Of a stretch of DNA of 64,000 nucleotides, positions 24,895 to 34,642 are shown piece by piece. Positions within the stretch are counted from its first letter, which is position 1; each line of letters starts with the position of its first letter. Under the pieces are notes generated by a model. That model did not search any database. It saw only the letters and a list, made by a program, of their open reading frames with translations, and was not told the origin of the DNA. The translations under genes were made by a program, and so were the position numbers. The stretch is from assembly GCF_031085295.1 (NCBI RefSeq), contig NZ_JAVFWO010000001.1, forward strand, positions 830,400-894,399, in the 5' to 3' direction. The stretch comes from Microbacterium psychrotolerans (GTDB taxonomy: Bacteria; Actinomycetota; Actinomycetes; Actinomycetales; Microbacteriaceae).

Positions 24895-25878
24895 ATGACA
24901 CTGCCGGTTCTCGACAGTGACGCGAGCATCGCGGATCACGTCATCGGCGTCGACATCGGCGGCACCAAGACTCATCTCCGGGCGGCACCCGCCGACGGTA
25001 GATCAGATCGGCCGAGCCGCGACATCGTCGTCCCGTCGTCATCGTGGCGCACGAGCCTCGGGGACTTCCGAGCGGACGGGGTCGGACTTCGGCGGCTGCT
25101 CCTGGACCAGCTCGGCGAAGCAGCACTCCGCACACCGATCGCGGTCGGGGCGCATGGCTGCGACAACACCGAGCAATGCCGCGAGCTCGAGCGCGAACTG
25201 CGGCGTCACTTCAGCGTTCCCGTGCTCGTGGTGAACGACTCCGAACTCATGGCGCCCGCCATGGACGTCACCAGCGCCATCGGCGTGGTCGTGGGCACGG
25301 GATCGATCGCGACCTCACGCACCCCGGGCGGCGAGCTGCTCACCGCGGGCGGCTGGGGATGGCTACTCGGCGACGAAGGCAGTGCACCCGCCCTCGTCCG
25401 TGAGGCGACTCGGGCAGTGCTTTCGCACTTGGACCGCGGAGATCGCGCGGACGCGCTGGGGGAGCGACTGCTGGCATGCTTCTCCGCCGTCGATGGAGCC
25501 GAACTCGCGCTCACCGCAACTCAGGTCGCCTCCGCCGAAGGGTGGGGTCAGCATGCCGCCGAAGTCTTCACCGCGGCCGATGAAGGCTCCGCCATCGCGC
25601 AACTCGTAGTAGCGAACGCGGGCGAACGCATCGGCGGACTGATCGACAAACTGCTGCGCCGCGGCGTGAACGCCGACTCCGTGGTCGCCGGTGGCTCGGT
25701 GATCGAAAAGCAGCCCCTTCTTCAGCGGGCGCTAAGGACAGCGCTGGCGCGGACGCGTCCCGGCCTGCACCTCCACATCCTCGATCGCGCCCCTGTCACG
25801 GGCGCCATCGCCCTCGCACGGCGCCTGGCCGACCAGGCAACTATCAACCCCTTGAGAACGGAGAGTTCGACCTCATGA
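24895..25878 (+). CDS. BadF/BadG/BcrA-type ATPase, probable glucosamine or GlcNAc kinase
   Basis: 327 residues from ATG 24895 (SD gaagga). Actin-like ATPase: phosphate-1 motif VIGVDIGGTKTHLRA, VGAHGCDNTEQC, VVNDSELMAP, phosphate-2 IGVVVGTGSIATS, GGWGWLLGDEGSAPALVREA (glycine-rich GDEGS, diagnostic of GlcNAc kinase-like members) and VVAGGSVIEKQPLL. These enzymes phosphorylate amino sugars taken up by ABC transporters. No deacetylase gene (nagA) is present, which favours free glucosamine or a de-acylated sugar as substrate. Confidence 0.82.
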   Translation: MTLPVLDSDASIADHVIGVDIGGTKTHLRAAPADGRSDRPSRDIVVPSSSWRTSLGDFRADGVGLRRLLLDQLGEAALRTPIAVGAHGCDNTEQCRELERELRRHFSVPVLVVNDSELMAPAMDVTSAIGVVVGTGSIATSRTPGGELLTAGGWGWLLGDEGSAPALVREATRAVLSHLDRGDRADALGERLLACFSAVDGAELALTATQVASAEGWGQHAAEVFTAADEGSAIAQLVVANAGERIGGLIDKLLRRGVNADSVVAGGSVIEKQPLLQRALRTALARTRPGLHLHILDRAPVTGAIALARRLADQATINPLRTESSTS

Positions 25879-27233
25879 AAGTCACCTTGATCGGAGCAGG
25901 CAGCCGGCAGTTCGCCGGGACCATCGTCCGCGACCTGCTCCTGAGTCAGCCGATCGCCGACAAGGGTCTCGAGATCGTGCTGATGGACATCGCGGCGGAG
26001 CCGCTCGCCGAGATGGAATCGTACGCCTGCGGTGTCATCGAGCGCCTCGGCCACCGGGCCATCCTCTCGTCGACGACGGACCTGGATGACGCGGTCCGCG
26101 GCGCCGACTTCATCGTCGCCGCGATCGAGGTCAACCGGTATCACTACTGGTCGCAGGACTTCACGATCCCCCGCACGTACGGCTTCAAGCAGGTGTACGG
26201 CGAGAACGGCGGCCCCGGCGGGCTCTTCCACGCACTGCGTCAGTTCGGGCCCCTGCTGGAGATCGCACGTTCGATCGAGAAGAACGCGCCCGAGGCGTAC
26301 TTCCTGAACTTCTCCAACCCGGAGCACAAGGTCTGCGAGGCGATCTCGCGCCTGACGAACGTCAAGGTCGTGGGCCTCTGCCACGGCTACTTCGCGGGCG
26401 CCGGGCAGATCTCCCAGCTGCTTGACATCCCTCTTGAGAACCTCGAGCTGTCTGCCGCAGGGATCAACCACTTCCAGTGGTTCCAGACCATCCGCGATCG
26501 CCGCACCGGTGAAGACCTCTACCCGCGGTTGCGTGAGATCGAGCGCGAGGCGAATTGGGTCTCGGACTGGCACGAGATCGGGCTGTCACGCATCCTGCTC
26601 CGCCGCTTCGGGCTGTGGCCGTCGCCGAGCGCCAACCACATCGGCGAGTACCTCTCGTGGGCTGACGACTACGTCCCGGCGCAGCTGCAGTACTTCCATG
26701 ACCCCGCCGACGGCTCGCCTTGGGCCGGGGGCGCGCAGTCGCCGGAGTGGCACTACCACATCGGGCTGGTCGACACGGAGCGCGGGTTCCACTCCCCTCG
26801 TACGGACGAGACGTTGATGTCGCTCGAGGCATCGCTCGACGAGCGTCCCCTCGAGTCGTCCGAGGAGCTGGCCATCCCCATCATCGAGTGGATCGGCTGC
26901 GGGGTCGAGCGCGACCTTCCCGCCGTGAACGTCCCGAACCGCGGCGCGATCCCGGGGCTTCCCGATGAGATGGTCGTCGAGGTGCCGGCGAAGGTCGTGG
27001 ACGGCGAGCTGGTGCCGCTGCAGATGGAGCCGCTGCCAGAGGGCATCTTCGCGATGGTGCGACTGCAGGGCTCGATCCACAAGCTGCTCGTCGAAGCGTA
27101 CGTCGAGGAGTCGAAGCAGAAGCTCCTGCAGGCGATCCTCCTCGACCCCGTCGTCGACAACCACAACCGCGCGGTGGCGATGCTCGACGAGTTCCTCGAG
27201 CGGCAGAAGGACGCCCTCCCGCCGTTGCACTGA
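25875..27233 (+). CDS. GH4 family glycosidase (NAD+- and metal-dependent)
   Basis: 452 residues; ATG overlaps the previous stop (ATGA). GH4 features: N-terminal NAD fold KVTLIGAGSRQFAG, EVNRYHYWSQDFTIPRTYGFKQVYGENGGPGG, NFSNPEHKVCEAI, the metal-binding motif GLCHGYFAG and INHFQW. GH4 enzymes cleave alpha- or beta-glycosides by a redox-elimination route. The motif is CHG, not the CHS typical of alpha-glucosidases/alpha-galactosidases nor the CNxP/CDxP of 6-phospho-glycosidases; as I recall, CHG has been linked to alpha-glucuronidases. The substrate is therefore uncertain. Confidence 0.85.
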   Translation: MKVTLIGAGSRQFAGTIVRDLLLSQPIADKGLEIVLMDIAAEPLAEMESYACGVIERLGHRAILSSTTDLDDAVRGADFIVAAIEVNRYHYWSQDFTIPRTYGFKQVYGENGGPGGLFHALRQFGPLLEIARSIEKNAPEAYFLNFSNPEHKVCEAISRLTNVKVVGLCHGYFAGAGQISQLLDIPLENLELSAAGINHFQWFQTIRDRRTGEDLYPRLREIEREANWVSDWHEIGLSRILLRRFGLWPSPSANHIGEYLSWADDYVPAQLQYFHDPADGSPWAGGAQSPEWHYHIGLVDTERGFHSPRTDETLMSLEASLDERPLESSEELAIPIIEWIGCGVERDLPAVNVPNRGAIPGLPDEMVVEVPAKVVDGELVPLQMEPLPEGIFAMVRLQGSIHKLLVEAYVEESKQKLLQAILLDPVVDNHNRAVAMLDEFLERQKDALPPLH

Positions 27234-27240
27234 CACCTGT

Positions 27241-27266
27241 TGCGGCCCCGCCAGGGCGGGGCCGCA
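27241..27266 (+). terminator. Intercistronic GC hairpin between GH4 and GH3 genes
   Basis: A perfect 12-bp inverted repeat, TGCGGCCCCGCC-AG-GGCGGGGCCGCA, starting 8 bp after the GH4 stop. It has no T-tract, so it is more likely an RNA-stabilising or partial-termination element within the operon than a strong terminator. Confidence 0.6.
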
Positions 27267-27308
27267 GCATCCGACTCCCTCACGTTCGCTCGTCCAGAAA
27301 GCAGATCA

Positions 27309-29669
27309 ATGACCCTCCCGCCGTTCGACGTCGACACAGTTCTTGCCGAGCTCACGCTCGAAGAGAAGGCCTCGCTGCTGTCGGGGCTCGACGACTGGTT
27401 CACCCAGCCCATCGATCGCCCGGGGCTCTCCCGGGCGGTGCCGCCGATCGAGGTCGGCGACGGCCCGCACGGCCTGCGCAAGGAGACCGGCGTCGACATG
27501 GTGTGGGTACCCGCGACCGGCTTCCCGACCGCCTCGGCGATGGGTGCGTCGTGGGATCGCGACCTCATGCGGCGGGTGGGCGCCGCCATCGGCGAGGAGG
27601 CGCGCGCGGAGGGCGTGCAGGTCGTGCTCGGGCCGGGTGTCAACATGAAGCGCTCCCCGCTGTGCGGCCGCAACTTCGAGTATTTCTCGGAGGACCCGAT
27701 GCAGTCGGGCGAGCTGGGCGCCGCGTACGTGCAGGGCGTGCAGTCCACCGGTGTCGGCACGTCGCTCAAGCACTTCGCCGCCAACAACCAGGAGATCGAA
27801 CGCACGAGGATATCCGTCGTCGCCGACGAGCGGACGCTGCGCGAGACTTACCTCTCGGCGTTCGAGCGGGTAGTCCGAAAGGCCGACCCGTGGACGGTCA
27901 TGTGCTCGTACAACCGGCTGCGTGGCGTGCACGCGTCCGAGAACCGGTGGCTCCTGACCGAGGTCCTCCGTGACGAGTGGGGATTCCGGGGTGCCGTGGT
28001 CTCGGACTGGAACGCCGTGCACGATCGCGTCGCTGCCCTACGGGCGGGGCTCGATCTCGAGATGCCCGGGACCGAAGGGCGAACGGATGCCGAGATCGTG
28101 GCCGCCGTGCGCGCCGGTGAGCTCGACGAGCAGGTCGTCGACGACGCCGCCCGCCGAGTGCTGCGACTGGTCGCTCGCGCCTACCCGGGCGACGGGCTCG
28201 TGGACGGACCGGTGATGTCGCTCGGACACCGTGCGGGCGACCGACTGACCACGGCGCAGCTCGAACTGCTGCGCGCCGACGAGCACCACGAGCTGGCCCG
28301 CGAGGCGGCGGCGGCCTGCATCACGCTGATGCGCAACGAGATGGCACCGCGGGGCGACGTCGCACTGCCCCTGTCCGAGACGGGCGCCGGCACCATCGCG
28401 ATCGTCGGTGCGTTCGCCGAGCACGCCCGCATCCAGGGCGGCGGTTCCTCCGGTGTCGATCCGACCCGGGTCGAGGCCCCGCTCGAGGCGATCCGCGCGA
28501 TCGCGGGGGAGCGCGTGGTCTACGCGCCCGGATATGTCTACCTGCCGAAGAACGCCTACCAGGACGACAACATCGCCACCCTCGCGGCGCACGAGGTCTC
28601 CTTTGTCGAGGAGCGCCCGACCGTCGCCCGGCGGTCCGCGACTCTCGCTCGTGAGCTGCAGCTGGCCGAAGCGGTGCAGCATGCGGTGAACGGCCCGCTC
28701 TCACCGACGGCGGAGCGCCTGATCGACGAGGCCGTGTCTGCTGCCGAGGAGGCAGAGACCATCGTCGTGTTCGCCGGCCTGCCGCTCGCGTTCGAGCAGG
28801 AGGCCAACGATCGCGCCACCCTCGCCCTCCCGGGTGACCAGGTCGCCCTCATCTCACGCCTGGCCGACCTGCGCGAGCGCACGGGCGCGACCCTCGTCGT
28901 GGTGCTCTCCAACGGCAGCGCCGTGACGATGGACCCGTGGCACGACCGTGTCGATGCCGTCGTCGAGTCGTGGCTCACCGGCCAGGCGCTCGGCGGCGCC
29001 ATCGCGGATGTGCTATTCGGCCGTGTGAACCCTTCCGGCAAGACCTCCGAGACCTTTCCGATCGCCGTCGAGGACACTCCCGGTCAGCCCAACTGGCTGG
29101 GGGAGCGCGGCACGGTGCTCTACGGCGAGGGCGTGTTCATCGGCTACCGCTGGTACGACGCGCTGAGCCGCGCCGTGCGGCACCCGTTCGGGCACGGCCT
29201 GTCGTACACGTCGTTCGCGTACTCCGACCTGTCGGTGGAGATCACGGATGCCGCGGCCGGACGCGTCCGTGTATGGGTGACGATCGCCAACGATGGGCCG
29301 GTGGCGGGTGCCGAGATCGTGCAGCTGTACGTCGGCGACCCGGACGCCGAGGTGTACCGACCCGTCCGAGAGCTGCGGGGGTTCGAGAAGGTGTATCTCG
29401 AGGCGGGCCAGTCCGCACGGGTCGAGTTCGAGCTGGAGAGCCGCGACTTCGCCTACTGGGACGCCGCGGCCGAGCGCGGCGACGGGCGCCTGGGCCTGTG
29501 GCGTCGCGAGGGCGGCGAGTTCCGCATCGAGGTCGGCGCATCCTCGCGCGACATCCGCGTGTCCGAGACCATCGAGCTGCCCGACGATCCGACGATCCCG
29601 GCGCTGATCCGGGATGCCGACCTGCAAAGGTCCCACACCTCGCGGTTCGTGCAGGGACACGCCGGATGA
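27309..29669 (+). CDS. GH3 beta-glucosidase/beta-glucosaminidase-type hydrolase
   Basis: 786 residues from ATG 27309, without a signal peptide. N-terminal TIM barrel with GPGVNMKRSPLCGRNFEYFSEDP, KHFAANNQEIERTR and nucleophile Asp233 in VVSDWNAVHD. Second alpha/beta domain with TIAIVGAFAEHARIQGGGSSGVDP, and C-terminal fibronectin-III-like domain (LYGEGVFIGYRWYDAL, FPFGHGLSYTSF-type sequence, VQLYVGDP). The layout matches bacterial beta-glucosidases such as BglX/BglB. It probably acts in the cytoplasm on the imported sugar. Confidence 0.92.
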   Translation: MTLPPFDVDTVLAELTLEEKASLLSGLDDWFTQPIDRPGLSRAVPPIEVGDGPHGLRKETGVDMVWVPATGFPTASAMGASWDRDLMRRVGAAIGEEARAEGVQVVLGPGVNMKRSPLCGRNFEYFSEDPMQSGELGAAYVQGVQSTGVGTSLKHFAANNQEIERTRISVVADERTLRETYLSAFERVVRKADPWTVMCSYNRLRGVHASENRWLLTEVLRDEWGFRGAVVSDWNAVHDRVAALRAGLDLEMPGTEGRTDAEIVAAVRAGELDEQVVDDAARRVLRLVARAYPGDGLVDGPVMSLGHRAGDRLTTAQLELLRADEHHELAREAAAACITLMRNEMAPRGDVALPLSETGAGTIAIVGAFAEHARIQGGGSSGVDPTRVEAPLEAIRAIAGERVVYAPGYVYLPKNAYQDDNIATLAAHEVSFVEERPTVARRSATLARELQLAEAVQHAVNGPLSPTAERLIDEAVSAAEEAETIVVFAGLPLAFEQEANDRATLALPGDQVALISRLADLRERTGATLVVVLSNGSAVTMDPWHDRVDAVVESWLTGQALGGAIADVLFGRVNPSGKTSETFPIAVEDTPGQPNWLGERGTVLYGEGVFIGYRWYDALSRAVRHPFGHGLSYTSFAYSDLSVEITDAAAGRVRVWVTIANDGPVAGAEIVQLYVGDPDAEVYRPVRELRGFEKVYLEAGQSARVEFELESRDFAYWDAAAERGDGRLGLWRREGGEFRIEVGASSRDIRVSETIELPDDPTIPALIRDADLQRSHTSRFVQGHAG

Positions 29670-31081
29670 CCGGCATCCCACCTCTGCCCGCCGAGCTGCG
29701 CACTCGCGCGCGCGGTCTCGGCCGGCGATTCCCCGAGGGCTTCGTGTGGGGCGCGGCGACCGCGGCGCCGCAGATCGAGGGATCGGTCTCGGCGGAAGGC
29801 CGTACCCCGAGCATCTGGGACACCTTTGCGCGGATTCCCGGGACCGTCGCCGGCGGCGACACGCTCGACGATGCCGACGACCACTTCCGCCGGTGGCGCG
29901 ATGACATCTCGCTCATGCGCGACCTGGGGATCGGGGCGTATCGCTTCTCGGTCGCGTGGCCGCGCATCGTGCCCGGATCCGACGGAGTGCCGAACCGCGG
30001 CGGGCTCGACTTCTACGACCGGCTCGTGGACGAGTTGCTGGCGAGCGGCATCGACCCCTTCGTGACGTTGTACCACTGGGATCTGCCGCAGTGGCAGCAG
30101 GACGCGGGAGGGTGGGCCGCCCGGTCCACCGCCTACCGGTTCGTAGAGTACGCGACGCACGTCACCGACCGGCTCGGCGACCGGGTGCGGCACTGGACTA
30201 CCCTCAACGAGCCCTGGGTGTACGTGTTCCTCGGCCACCTGCTCGGTGTCCACGCACCCGGCGAGAGGTCCGAGGCCCCCGCTGTCCGCGCCATGCACCA
30301 CTCGCTCCTCGCCCACGGCCTCGGCGTGCAGGCGCTGCGTACGGCCCTTCCGGTCGACAGCCACGTGGGCATCGCGCTGAGCATGAGCCCGACGGAGCCC
30401 GCGACGCCCGAGGCCGACGACGTTGCGGCGGCCGAGCGCAACGACCTCTACCGCAACTGGCTGTTCCTGCACCCCATCACCCGCGGCGAGTACCACCCGC
30501 TGACGGGGGAACTGTTCGCGGAGCCGATCCCCATCCACTCCGGAGACCTCGAGGCCATCGCGGAGCCGATCGATTTCGTCGGCATCAACTACTACGCCCG
30601 CGCCGTCGTCCGCGCCGACGAGTCCGTCGCGGTCACGCGGGCGCAGGAGACCCGCCCGGACGGCACGTACACGGCGATGGGCTGGGAGGTGTACCCGCAG
30701 GGGATCGCCGACATCGTGGCCCAGACGCACGCGCGCTACGCTCCGGAGGCGATCTACATCACCGAGAACGGGTCCGCCTGGGATGACGAGCCCGCCGCCG
30801 ACGGGTCGATCGTCGACCGCGAGCGCGTCGCCTATCTGCTGGGCCACCTGGATGCTGCGACGCAGAGCACCGACGCCGGGCTGCCACTGCGCGGCTACTT
30901 CGCATGGTCTCTCATGGACAACTTCGAGTGGGCCGAGGGCTACACGAAACGGTTCGGCATTGTCGGCGTCGACTACGCCACCCAGCTGCGCACCGTGAAA
31001 CAATCCGGCGCGGTCTACCGTGAGGTGCTCGCCGCGCACCGCGAGGCCGCGGGCGACGAGGGGAAGCCGGCGCGACCATGA
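29666..31081 (+). CDS. GH1 beta-glucosidase
   Basis: 471 residues, ATG overlapping the GH3 stop (ATGA). N-terminal signature FPEGFVWGAATAAPQIEG (22-39), acid/base Glu182 in TLNEPWVY, nucleophile Glu367 in IYITENGSAW, and the aglycone-side WSLMDNFEWAEGYTKRFGI. Full length for the family. Retaining beta-glucosidase or beta-galactosidase, intracellular. Three glycosidases of different families in one operon suggest a hetero-oligosaccharide or several related glucosides. Confidence 0.94.
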   Translation: MTGIPPLPAELRTRARGLGRRFPEGFVWGAATAAPQIEGSVSAEGRTPSIWDTFARIPGTVAGGDTLDDADDHFRRWRDDISLMRDLGIGAYRFSVAWPRIVPGSDGVPNRGGLDFYDRLVDELLASGIDPFVTLYHWDLPQWQQDAGGWAARSTAYRFVEYATHVTDRLGDRVRHWTTLNEPWVYVFLGHLLGVHAPGERSEAPAVRAMHHSLLAHGLGVQALRTALPVDSHVGIALSMSPTEPATPEADDVAAAERNDLYRNWLFLHPITRGEYHPLTGELFAEPIPIHSGDLEAIAEPIDFVGINYYARAVVRADESVAVTRAQETRPDGTYTAMGWEVYPQGIADIVAQTHARYAPEAIYITENGSAWDDEPAADGSIVDRERVAYLLGHLDAATQSTDAGLPLRGYFAWSLMDNFEWAEGYTKRFGIVGVDYATQLRTVKQSGAVYREVLAAHREAAGDEGKPARP

Positions 31082-31902
31082 GCTTCACGGTCCGCGACAG
31101 CCGGCTCCCGGGAACGGGAACCGCGGTGCGCGACTACGTCCCGGAACACACGGCGGGCCGGCCGCTTCTCTGGGTGCACGGTGGCGCCTTCGCGGGCGGC
31201 AGCATCGACATGCCCGAATCCGATGCTGTGGCCCGTCAGCTTGCGCGCTCCTGCCGACACGTGAGGACCCTCGAGTACCGTCTGGCCCCGGACTTCGCTG
31301 ACGACGGCCCGCTCCCGCCGGATCCGGCCGGCGGCCGCTACCCAGCCGCGCAACACGACGTCCTGGAGGCGTTCGCCGACCTCTCCGCCGGCGGCGCGGC
31401 CTTCCTCGGCGGGGCGAGCGCGGGGGCATGCCTTGCCGCGAGCGCCGCGGTCACGCTGCGTGACGAGCGCCGCTCGCTGCCCGTGGGCCTCGTGCTCGTC
31501 TACGGCGTCTTCCACCCCGTGCTGCCGATTCACACGGATGCTGAGGGCCTGCGTCTGCGGGAGATGACCGACGCGCAGGCGACCCGGTGGGTGACCCGAA
31601 TGGCCCTCAACTACGCCGGCACCGAGGAGCTGCTAGCCGACCCGCACGTCTTCCCTGGACAAGGGAGCCCGGCTGGGTTGCCGCAGACCCTCATCATGGA
31701 TGCCGACCGCGACATCCTCCGATCCTCTGGCAAGCGCTGGGCCGAGCAGCTCCGCGACGCCGTGGTGCCCACGACTGAGAGGGTGGTGACGGGCTCCGCG
31801 CACGGCTTCCTCAATGAGCCCGCAAGCCCGCACTTTCGCGACGGGGCCCTCGAGATGGCACGGTGGATGAGACAAGTCGATGAGGGTGTCAGAGCTCTCT
31901 GA
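31078..31902 (+). CDS. Alpha/beta hydrolase, HSL-like esterase
   Basis: 274 residues, ATG overlapping the GH1 stop. Oxyanion motif LLWVHGGAFAGGS, EYRLAPDF, nucleophile Ser in LGGASAGACLAAS (GxSxG as GASAG), Asp in ADRDILRSSG and His in GSAHGFLNEP: the complete hormone-sensitive-lipase family set. Position at the operon end suggests it removes an acyl group from the imported sugar; it could take the place of a deacetylase, which is speculative. The 3' end overlaps the convergent PucR gene by 14 bp. Confidence 0.87.
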   Translation: MSFTVRDSRLPGTGTAVRDYVPEHTAGRPLLWVHGGAFAGGSIDMPESDAVARQLARSCRHVRTLEYRLAPDFADDGPLPPDPAGGRYPAAQHDVLEAFADLSAGGAAFLGGASAGACLAASAAVTLRDERRSLPVGLVLVYGVFHPVLPIHTDAEGLRLREMTDAQATRWVTRMALNYAGTEELLADPHVFPGQGSPAGLPQTLIMDADRDILRSSGKRWAEQLRDAVVPTTERVVTGSAHGFLNEPASPHFRDGALEMARWMRQVDEGVRAL

Positions 31903-33277
31903 GCTGGCGCCACGCGGTTCTGGCCAGCCACAGCTCCGAGACGTCCTGAGTTCTGCGCACGCTTCGCCCGGTGAGCGCTTCGACCCTATTGAGTCGGTAC
32001 ACGAGGCCCTGGCGATGCATGCCGAGCGTCTGCGCGGTAAGACTCCAGTGCAGGTCGTTGTCAAGGAACGCGAAAAGCGTCTCCCGCAGCAGGACGTATC
32101 GCTGTTCCTCGCGGGCCAGCGGCCCGAGCACGGTGTCGATGATCTGTGCGGCCTCTGACCGCGAGCGGGCAACCAGTGACACCTGTTCGCCCTGGAACTC
32201 GCGCCAGTGCTCTCCACGGCCGCGCACTGCGGCGTGCTCCGCCGTGGCTTCGGCCACGGCTGCGGAGACGTCGCCCAGATCACGATGCGCGGCGGAAACG
32301 CCGGACTCCGGGCAGATCTCCTGCACCAGCGCGCGGAGCTCCTCCAGGCGGTGAGTAGGACTGACGATGACGATCTTGCCGTCGTTCTCGATGGCGGTCG
32401 TCGGTAGTTCGGCGACGGCGAGTGCGGTCTGCAGCCGCAGCGGCGTGTCGGAGGTGGTGACAACGGCGCGGTACGCGGCCGTCTCCTCACCCCATAGCCG
32501 CAGGAGTTCGCCACGGACATTCAGACGCCCGGCGAGTGCTTGCTCGAGCACGCCGGCTCCATCGCCCATGCGCGCCTGCGCATCCTGCGCGACCGCATTG
32601 GCATGCACGGTGAGGATCTGCGTGAGGTGGACCAACGTCAGGCTGTCGAGCGGAGTCGCGGCATCGATCATGAGGCGCGTCGGACGGTGGGTGCGTAGGG
32701 GATACGCACGCGCCGCGGTCGGGGCGAGCGCTCCGCGTCCAAGAAGGACGCACCCCGTGGCGTCGTCGACGACGGTGAGACGGACGCCGAGAACGTCGCT
32801 GAGGTCAGCAATCGTGCGGTGATGACCTTGATCGCGTTGGCCTGCGACTTGGTAGAGCTTGGCGAGGCCCAGCACGCTCATCGTCTGTCGTTCGGCATTG
32901 GCGGCAGCGACGGTCCGGCCGATCGCGGCGAACGGCGTGTTTGGCCCCGTCATGAGGACGGGGAAACCCCGGGAGTCGGCCTCGGCAAGCAGGGCCTTTG
33001 TGAGGCGTGGAGCCAGGCCATCGTCGCCGACGGCGATGCCGGCAAGCCCGGCGTCGTCGAGCCTGGCGATGAGGTCTCGCTGCTGCTGCGCTCCGTGGGG
33101 AATGCACAAGCCGATGGTCATGAGCAGTTCATGAGGTCCGAGCCACTTATCGGGGTGCGCCATCTCGCACGAGTGGGCCCACAGCACGGTTCGGTCGAGT
33201 CCGTCACCTCCGCTCACCAGGCTTGTGTCGAGCGTGGGATCACTGACCAGATCGGCGATTGTGAAGGGTTGCCGCAC
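31889..33277 (-). CDS. PucR-family transcriptional regulator
   Basis: 462 residues. N-terminal PucR ligand domain (TIADLVSDPTLDTSLVSGG, WAHSCEMAHPDKWLGPHELLMTIGL, about 1-130), a middle GGDEF-like/CdaR linker, and C-terminal PucR HTH: LRETLFAFLDNDLHWSLTAQTLGMHRQGLVYRLNRVEALTG. PucR proteins regulate purine, amino acid, GABA or polyamine catabolism. It is divergent from the amine oxidase modules, with 126 bp between, and is the obvious candidate regulator for them. Confidence 0.9.
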   Translation of the reverse strand: MRQPFTIADLVSDPTLDTSLVSGGDGLDRTVLWAHSCEMAHPDKWLGPHELLMTIGLCIPHGAQQQRDLIARLDDAGLAGIAVGDDGLAPRLTKALLAEADSRGFPVLMTGPNTPFAAIGRTVAAANAERQTMSVLGLAKLYQVAGQRDQGHHRTIADLSDVLGVRLTVVDDATGCVLLGRGALAPTAARAYPLRTHRPTRLMIDAATPLDSLTLVHLTQILTVHANAVAQDAQARMGDGAGVLEQALAGRLNVRGELLRLWGEETAAYRAVVTTSDTPLRLQTALAVAELPTTAIENDGKIVIVSPTHRLEELRALVQEICPESGVSAAHRDLGDVSAAVAEATAEHAAVRGRGEHWREFQGEQVSLVARSRSEAAQIIDTVLGPLAREEQRYVLLRETLFAFLDNDLHWSLTAQTLGMHRQGLVYRLNRVEALTGRSVRRTQDVSELWLARTAWRQLREL

Positions 33278-33312
33278 ATCTCACCTTTCGTATGGAGAAT
33301 GAGCAGACTGTA

Positions 33313-33329
33313 GCAGTTTGCGCAGTTTG
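33313..33329. promoter_or_regulatory. Direct repeat in the PucR/amine-oxidase promoter gap
   Basis: GCAGTTTG occurs twice (33313-33320 and 33322-33329) with period 9, in the centre of the divergent intergenic region. It may be part of the PucR operator. The SD for the amine oxidase gene, aaggagag, is at 33391-33398. Confidence 0.35.
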
Positions 33330-33403
33330 GGCGACAGTGCCGTCTCCGTAGCTTTGTTGTCGCAGGCCGAAGCCGGCCGGAAGAACGTCGAAGGAGAGAT
33401 GAC

Positions 33404-34642
33404 ATGACCCGCACCGCAGTTCTCGGCGCAGGCCTCGCAGGCCTCGCCGCTGCGACTGAGCTCGTCCGCGCAGGCCACGACGTCACGGTGTTCGAGGCGC
33501 GAGATCGTGTGGGCGGCCGCGTGTGGTCCGAGACGTTCAGCGCGGCAGGTGAGCTCCACGTCATCGAACGGGGCGCCGAGTTCGTGCTCGGCGGGTACGC
33601 GACGCTCCGCGAATACTGCCGCGAGCATGGTCTAGAACTCGTGGATACCGGGATGAGCTACTACGTACGCACCCCGGCCGACCGCCCGGATGTCAGCACG
33701 CATGCCATGGCGACCCTCGGACAGCGCGCCGCCCGGGCGGTCGCGGCCGGCAGCGGCCCGCGGTCGGTCGCTGACGTTCTCGATGTGATCGACGTCGAGG
33801 GTGACACTCGCGAGGCGCTCGAGTCCAGGATCGAGATGTCCACCGCGGTGCTTGTCGATCAGGTGACAGCCGAGGGCACTCTCGATCACGTCGCCTCCTT
33901 CGACCCGCAGCCGAGCTGGCGTATCGGGGGCGGCAATCAGCATCTTCCCGACGCGATGGCGTCCGTCCTCGGGGACGCCATCCGTCTGAATTCCAAGGTC
34001 GAGGCTGCACTGCAGCACGGCGACAAGGTCGTGGTCACGGCCGGCGGCGAAGACGAGTACTTCGACTACGCCGTCGTCGCTCTTCCCTTCGGCATATTGA
34101 TCGATCCGACATCCCTGCGCATCGACATTCCTGGGTGGAAGCGCGAGGCGATGTCACGCGTCGTGCAGGGCAACGCGGCGAAACTCCACCTCGCCCTCGA
34201 TGAGGTCCCGCAGACGAGCGCGCTGATGAGCGTGTCCGGGCGATTCTGGACCTGGACCGCGAACGGGCCCGGGGGCACAGTCGCCCCGGTGCTGAACTGT
34301 TTCGGCGGCGAAATCGGCCATCTCCTCCGTCTCGGCATAGATCGCGGTGCACGTGAATGGGAGGGCGAAGTTCGCGACCTTCGCGCCGATCTGGCCATCG
34401 GACCGGCACGCGCCGTTCTCACCAATTGGCCGTTCGATCCGCTCGCGCGCGGGGCCTACACCGCGCACGCACCGGGGTTCAGCGTCGCGGATGCGGAGGC
34501 CCTCGCTTCTGCGCACGGCCGGCTCTACTTCGCGGGGGAGTACATTGACGCCGAGTTCACCGGCCTCATGGAGGGGGCCTTGCGCAGTGGCCACAGCGCT
34601 GCGGCAGCACTCATCGCGGCCGAAAGCAAAGTGGCCGCGTGA
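33404..34642 (+). CDS. Flavin-dependent amine oxidase (module 1)
   Basis: 412 residues. FAD-binding Rossmann motif [38 protein letters not shown] at the N-terminus, [12 protein letters not shown], and C-terminal [27 protein letters not shown], typical of the monoamine oxidase/putrescine oxidase superfamily. It would oxidise an amine to an aldehyde with release of ammonia and H2O2. First gene of a module followed by cupin, ALDH and permease. The GTG of the cupin gene overlaps its stop. The particular amine cannot be told. Confidence 0.88.
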   Translation: MTRTAVLGAGLAGLAAATELVRAGHDVTVFEARDRVGGRVWSETFSAAGELHVIERGAEFVLGGYATLREYCREHGLELVDTGMSYYVRTPADRPDVSTHAMATLGQRAARAVAAGSGPRSVADVLDVIDVEGDTREALESRIEMSTAVLVDQVTAEGTLDHVASFDPQPSWRIGGGNQHLPDAMASVLGDAIRLNSKVEAALQHGDKVVVTAGGEDEYFDYAVVALPFGILIDPTSLRIDIPGWKREAMSRVVQGNAAKLHLALDEVPQTSALMSVSGRFWTWTANGPGGTVAPVLNCFGGEIGHLLRLGIDRGAREWEGEVRDLRADLAIGPARAVLTNWPFDPLARGAYTAHAPGFSVADAEALASAHGRLYFAGEYIDAEFTGLMEGALRSGHSAAAALIAAESKVAA

